Below, one piece after another: positions 62,432-64,000 of a stretch of DNA of 64,000 bases; the first letter of the stretch is position 1; each line of letters opens with the position of its first letter. The position numbers were made by a program, and so were the translations under genes. The notes under the pieces are model-generated. The model saw only the letters and a program-made list of their open reading frames with translations. It was not told the DNA's origin and made no database searches. This stretch comes from Gemmatimonadota bacterium (GTDB lineage: Bacteria; Gemmatimonadota; Gemmatimonadetes; Gemmatimonadales; Gemmatimonadaceae), in contig JAIUOB010000002.1 of assembly GCA_020161135.1 (NCBI GenBank), positions 868,001-932,000 of the forward strand, written 5' to 3'.

Positions 62432-64000
62432 ATGCCGCGTCCCGCCTGCCGCCCGCCCCGCCGCCCTGCCGTCCTTGCGCTGATCGCGCGACGCGGTCTG
62501 CTCGCGCCCGCCCTCGCTGCGGGCGCGCTGCTCGCCGCCTGTTCGCGCTCGGCCAGCGGGCCCGGCCCGGTGCCGGCTGCCATCACGATCCAGGGGGGGA
62601 ACAACCAGACGGCCACCGTGCTGCAGGCGCTCCCCACGCAGCTGTCGGTCGCGGTGACCGATGCCAGCGGCAAGCCGGTGCCGAACCGTCGCGTCGACTG
62701 GGACGTCGCGGCCGGCGCCGGGACGCTGTCACCCACCGCGAGCAACACCAACGCCAGCGGCGTGGCCACCACCACGTGGACTGCCGGTTCGGTGGCGGGG
62801 ACCATCCGTATCGCGGCACAGATCGCCGGGCTCAATCCGGCCGTGTTCACCGCGACCATCGTGCCGGGCGCTGCCGCGAGTGTGGTGGCCACGCCCGACC
62901 TGCTCACGCTGGGTGTGGGTGACACGCTCCGCGTCCGTGGGGCCGTCCGCGACGCCCTTGGCAATACGATTCAGGGGCAAACGATTGCCTTTTCCTCGCT
63001 CACGCCGTCCATCGTCTCCATCGATCCGACCACCGGTCTCGTGACGGCGCTCTCGCAGGGCGCCGGCCGTGTGGTGGCCGCCGAGGCCTCCGGTCGCGCG
63101 GACACCGTGCCCGTGACCGTCGGGGCCGCCGGGTCGGTGGCCTGCGGCGCCCTGGCTCCGGTCTCGCTCGCCCTCGGAGAGGTACGCCGCCCCGCTGCCG
63201 GCGCCAGCTCGATCGGCCTCTGCATCACGGGGCCCGCCACCGGCACCGGCGATTACGCGCTGGCCCTCATTTCAACGGGGTCCTCGTTCGGCACGTCGAC
63301 CATCCTCGACGTGCATGGCATCGGCAACACGCTCCCCGCCACCGCCGCGCTCACCCTCGACCCGCGTGGCGATGTCGATGTGGCGACCGCGGGGCCCCTG
63401 CTCCTCCCCGAGGGGCACGGCGCGCAGGATGTCGACACGGTGCAGGTGCTCGAGACGGCGCGGCGCGAGATGGCCCGGCGCGAGCTCGCACCGCTCGTGG
63501 GCACCGCGCGCGACTGGTACGCCTCGCGGAACCGCTTCGCCCGCGCCGTCGCCGATCCCAAGGTGGGTGACGTCATCAAGCTCAACACCAACGCGAGCGT
63601 GGCCTGCTCGTCGCCCGACACGCGCTCCGGTCGCGTCGCGGCGGTGAGCGCGCGCGCGATGGTCGTGGCCGACGTGAACAACCCGGCCGGCGGCTACACC
63701 GATGCCGACTACCAGTCGGTGCTCGCCACCTTCGACACGCTCGTCTTCCCGATGGACACGACGGCGTTCGGCGCGCCGTCGAACATCAGCAGCTACGGCC
63801 GCGTCATCCTGTTCTTCACCAAGGCCGTCAACGAGCTCACGCCGCGCAACGCCACGTTCACCATCGGCGGCTTCTTCTTCGCGCGCGACCTCTATCCCAA
63901 GAAGGCGGCCAACGGGCTCGCCGCATGCGCCGGGTCGAACGAGAACGAGATGTTCTACCTCCTCGTCCCCGACCCCAACGGCGAGGTGAACGGCAATCGC
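62432..64000 (+). CDS. Large Ig-like lipoprotein, probable M30-type metallopeptidase, 3' truncated by the window
   Basis: An open frame of 523 codons from ATG 62432 to the right edge, with no stop. The signal peptide ends LLAACS (lipobox). Residues about 50-135 form a Big_1-like Ig domain (LQALPTQLSVAVTDASGKPV, GVATTTWTAGSVAGTIRIAA), and about 150-220 a Big_2-like domain (SIDPTTGLVTALSQGAGRVV). Residues 230-520 resemble the pre-catalytic region of hyicolysin-like peptidases, and the last visible residues, EMFYLLVPDPNGEVNGNR, precede the place where an HExxH zinc motif would be expected. That catalytic motif is outside the window, so the peptidase assignment is tentative. Confidence 0.7.
   Translation, partial: MPRPACRPPRRPAVLALIARRGLLAPALAAGALLAACSRSASGPGPVPAAITIQGGNNQTATVLQALPTQLSVAVTDASGKPVPNRRVDWDVAAGAGTLSPTASNTNASGVATTTWTAGSVAGTIRIAAQIAGLNPAVFTATIVPGAAASVVATPDLLTLGVGDTLRVRGAVRDALGNTIQGQTIAFSSLTPSIVSIDPTTGLVTALSQGAGRVVAAEASGRADTVPVTVGAAGSVACGALAPVSLALGEVRRPAAGASSIGLCITGPATGTGDYALALISTGSSFGTSTILDVHGIGNTLPATAALTLDPRGDVDVATAGPLLLPEGHGAQDVDTVQVLETARREMARRELAPLVGTARDWYASRNRFARAVADPKVGDVIKLNTNASVACSSPDTRSGRVAAVSARAMVVADVNNPAGGYTDADYQSVLATFDTLVFPMDTTAFGAPSNISSYGRVILFFTKAVNELTPRNATFTIGGFFFARDLYPKKAANGLAACAGSNENEMFYLLVPDPNGEVNGNR

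Overview
The window is a GC-rich bacterial chromosome segment. It is dense in exported proteins: Sec signal peptides ending in AQA or AAQ, lipoproteins, outer-membrane barrels, S9, M48 and trypsin-like proteases and amidohydrolases. It also carries two Hanks-type Ser/Thr kinases, two ECF sigma factors and a LytTR two-component pair. This mix of a diderm envelope, large secreted beta-propeller enzymes and eukaryotic-like kinases fits Gemmatimonadota (Gemmatimonas-like). That placement is an inference from gene style; there is no rRNA or marker gene here to prove it.

Layout. 1-8.8 kb (minus): M48 lipoprotein protease, S9 peptidase, an unknown protein, a malonyl-CoA synthetase-like enzyme, a MatC-like carrier and a phospholipase D/cardiolipin synthase-like protein, largely joined by ATGA/GTGA overlaps. 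8.9-15.2 kb: a CsgG-like lipoprotein, an outer-membrane barrel and a 1061-residue lipoprotein with nine cysteine-rich InlB-like repeats, closed by a long bidirectional hairpin; a second CsgG-like protein converges on it. 15.3-30.4 kb: zinc-ribbon kinase, queD, lipoprotein acetamidase, P-loop kinase, DUF2911 protein, tandem retropepsin, hydrolases, erythromycin-esterase-like protein, ECF sigma factor with membrane partner, SGNH hydrolase and a propeller. 30.2-34.2 kb: a coupled propeller/trypsin-like protease/LytTR regulator/histidine kinase operon. 34.4-38.3 kb: TonB-like protein coupled to a second kinase. 38.4-44.9 kb: EamA transporter, metallophosphoesterase and a five-gene DUF58/MoxR/DUF4129 operon.

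45.1-48.4 kb is the most interesting stretch: a compact island of about 3.2 kb, AT-richer by eye, bounded by a 44-nt direct repeat of the 3' half of tRNA-Phe (43/44 identical). It holds canonical hipBA, an orphan AbiEi-like regulator and, between them, six 16-bp near-palindromes plus two TATATATA-centred palindromes. No integrase is visible.

48.5-64 kb: unknown exported protein, giant TolB-propeller amidohydrolase, DUF1579-like protein, AraC regulator, queF (with an unusual loop insertion), rhomboid protease, D-Ala-D-Ala ligase, an ECF operon whose anti-sigma candidate and outer-membrane protein both end in CBM48-like domains, a cystathionine beta-synthase-like enzyme with CBS domains, and the 5' part of a large Ig-like lipoprotein running off the right edge. 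Two families of intergenic repeats occur: GACTCTGACCCC arrays at 38.4 and 56.9 kb, and ACGACGGGAGCGG palindromes at 18.5 and 19.9 kb.
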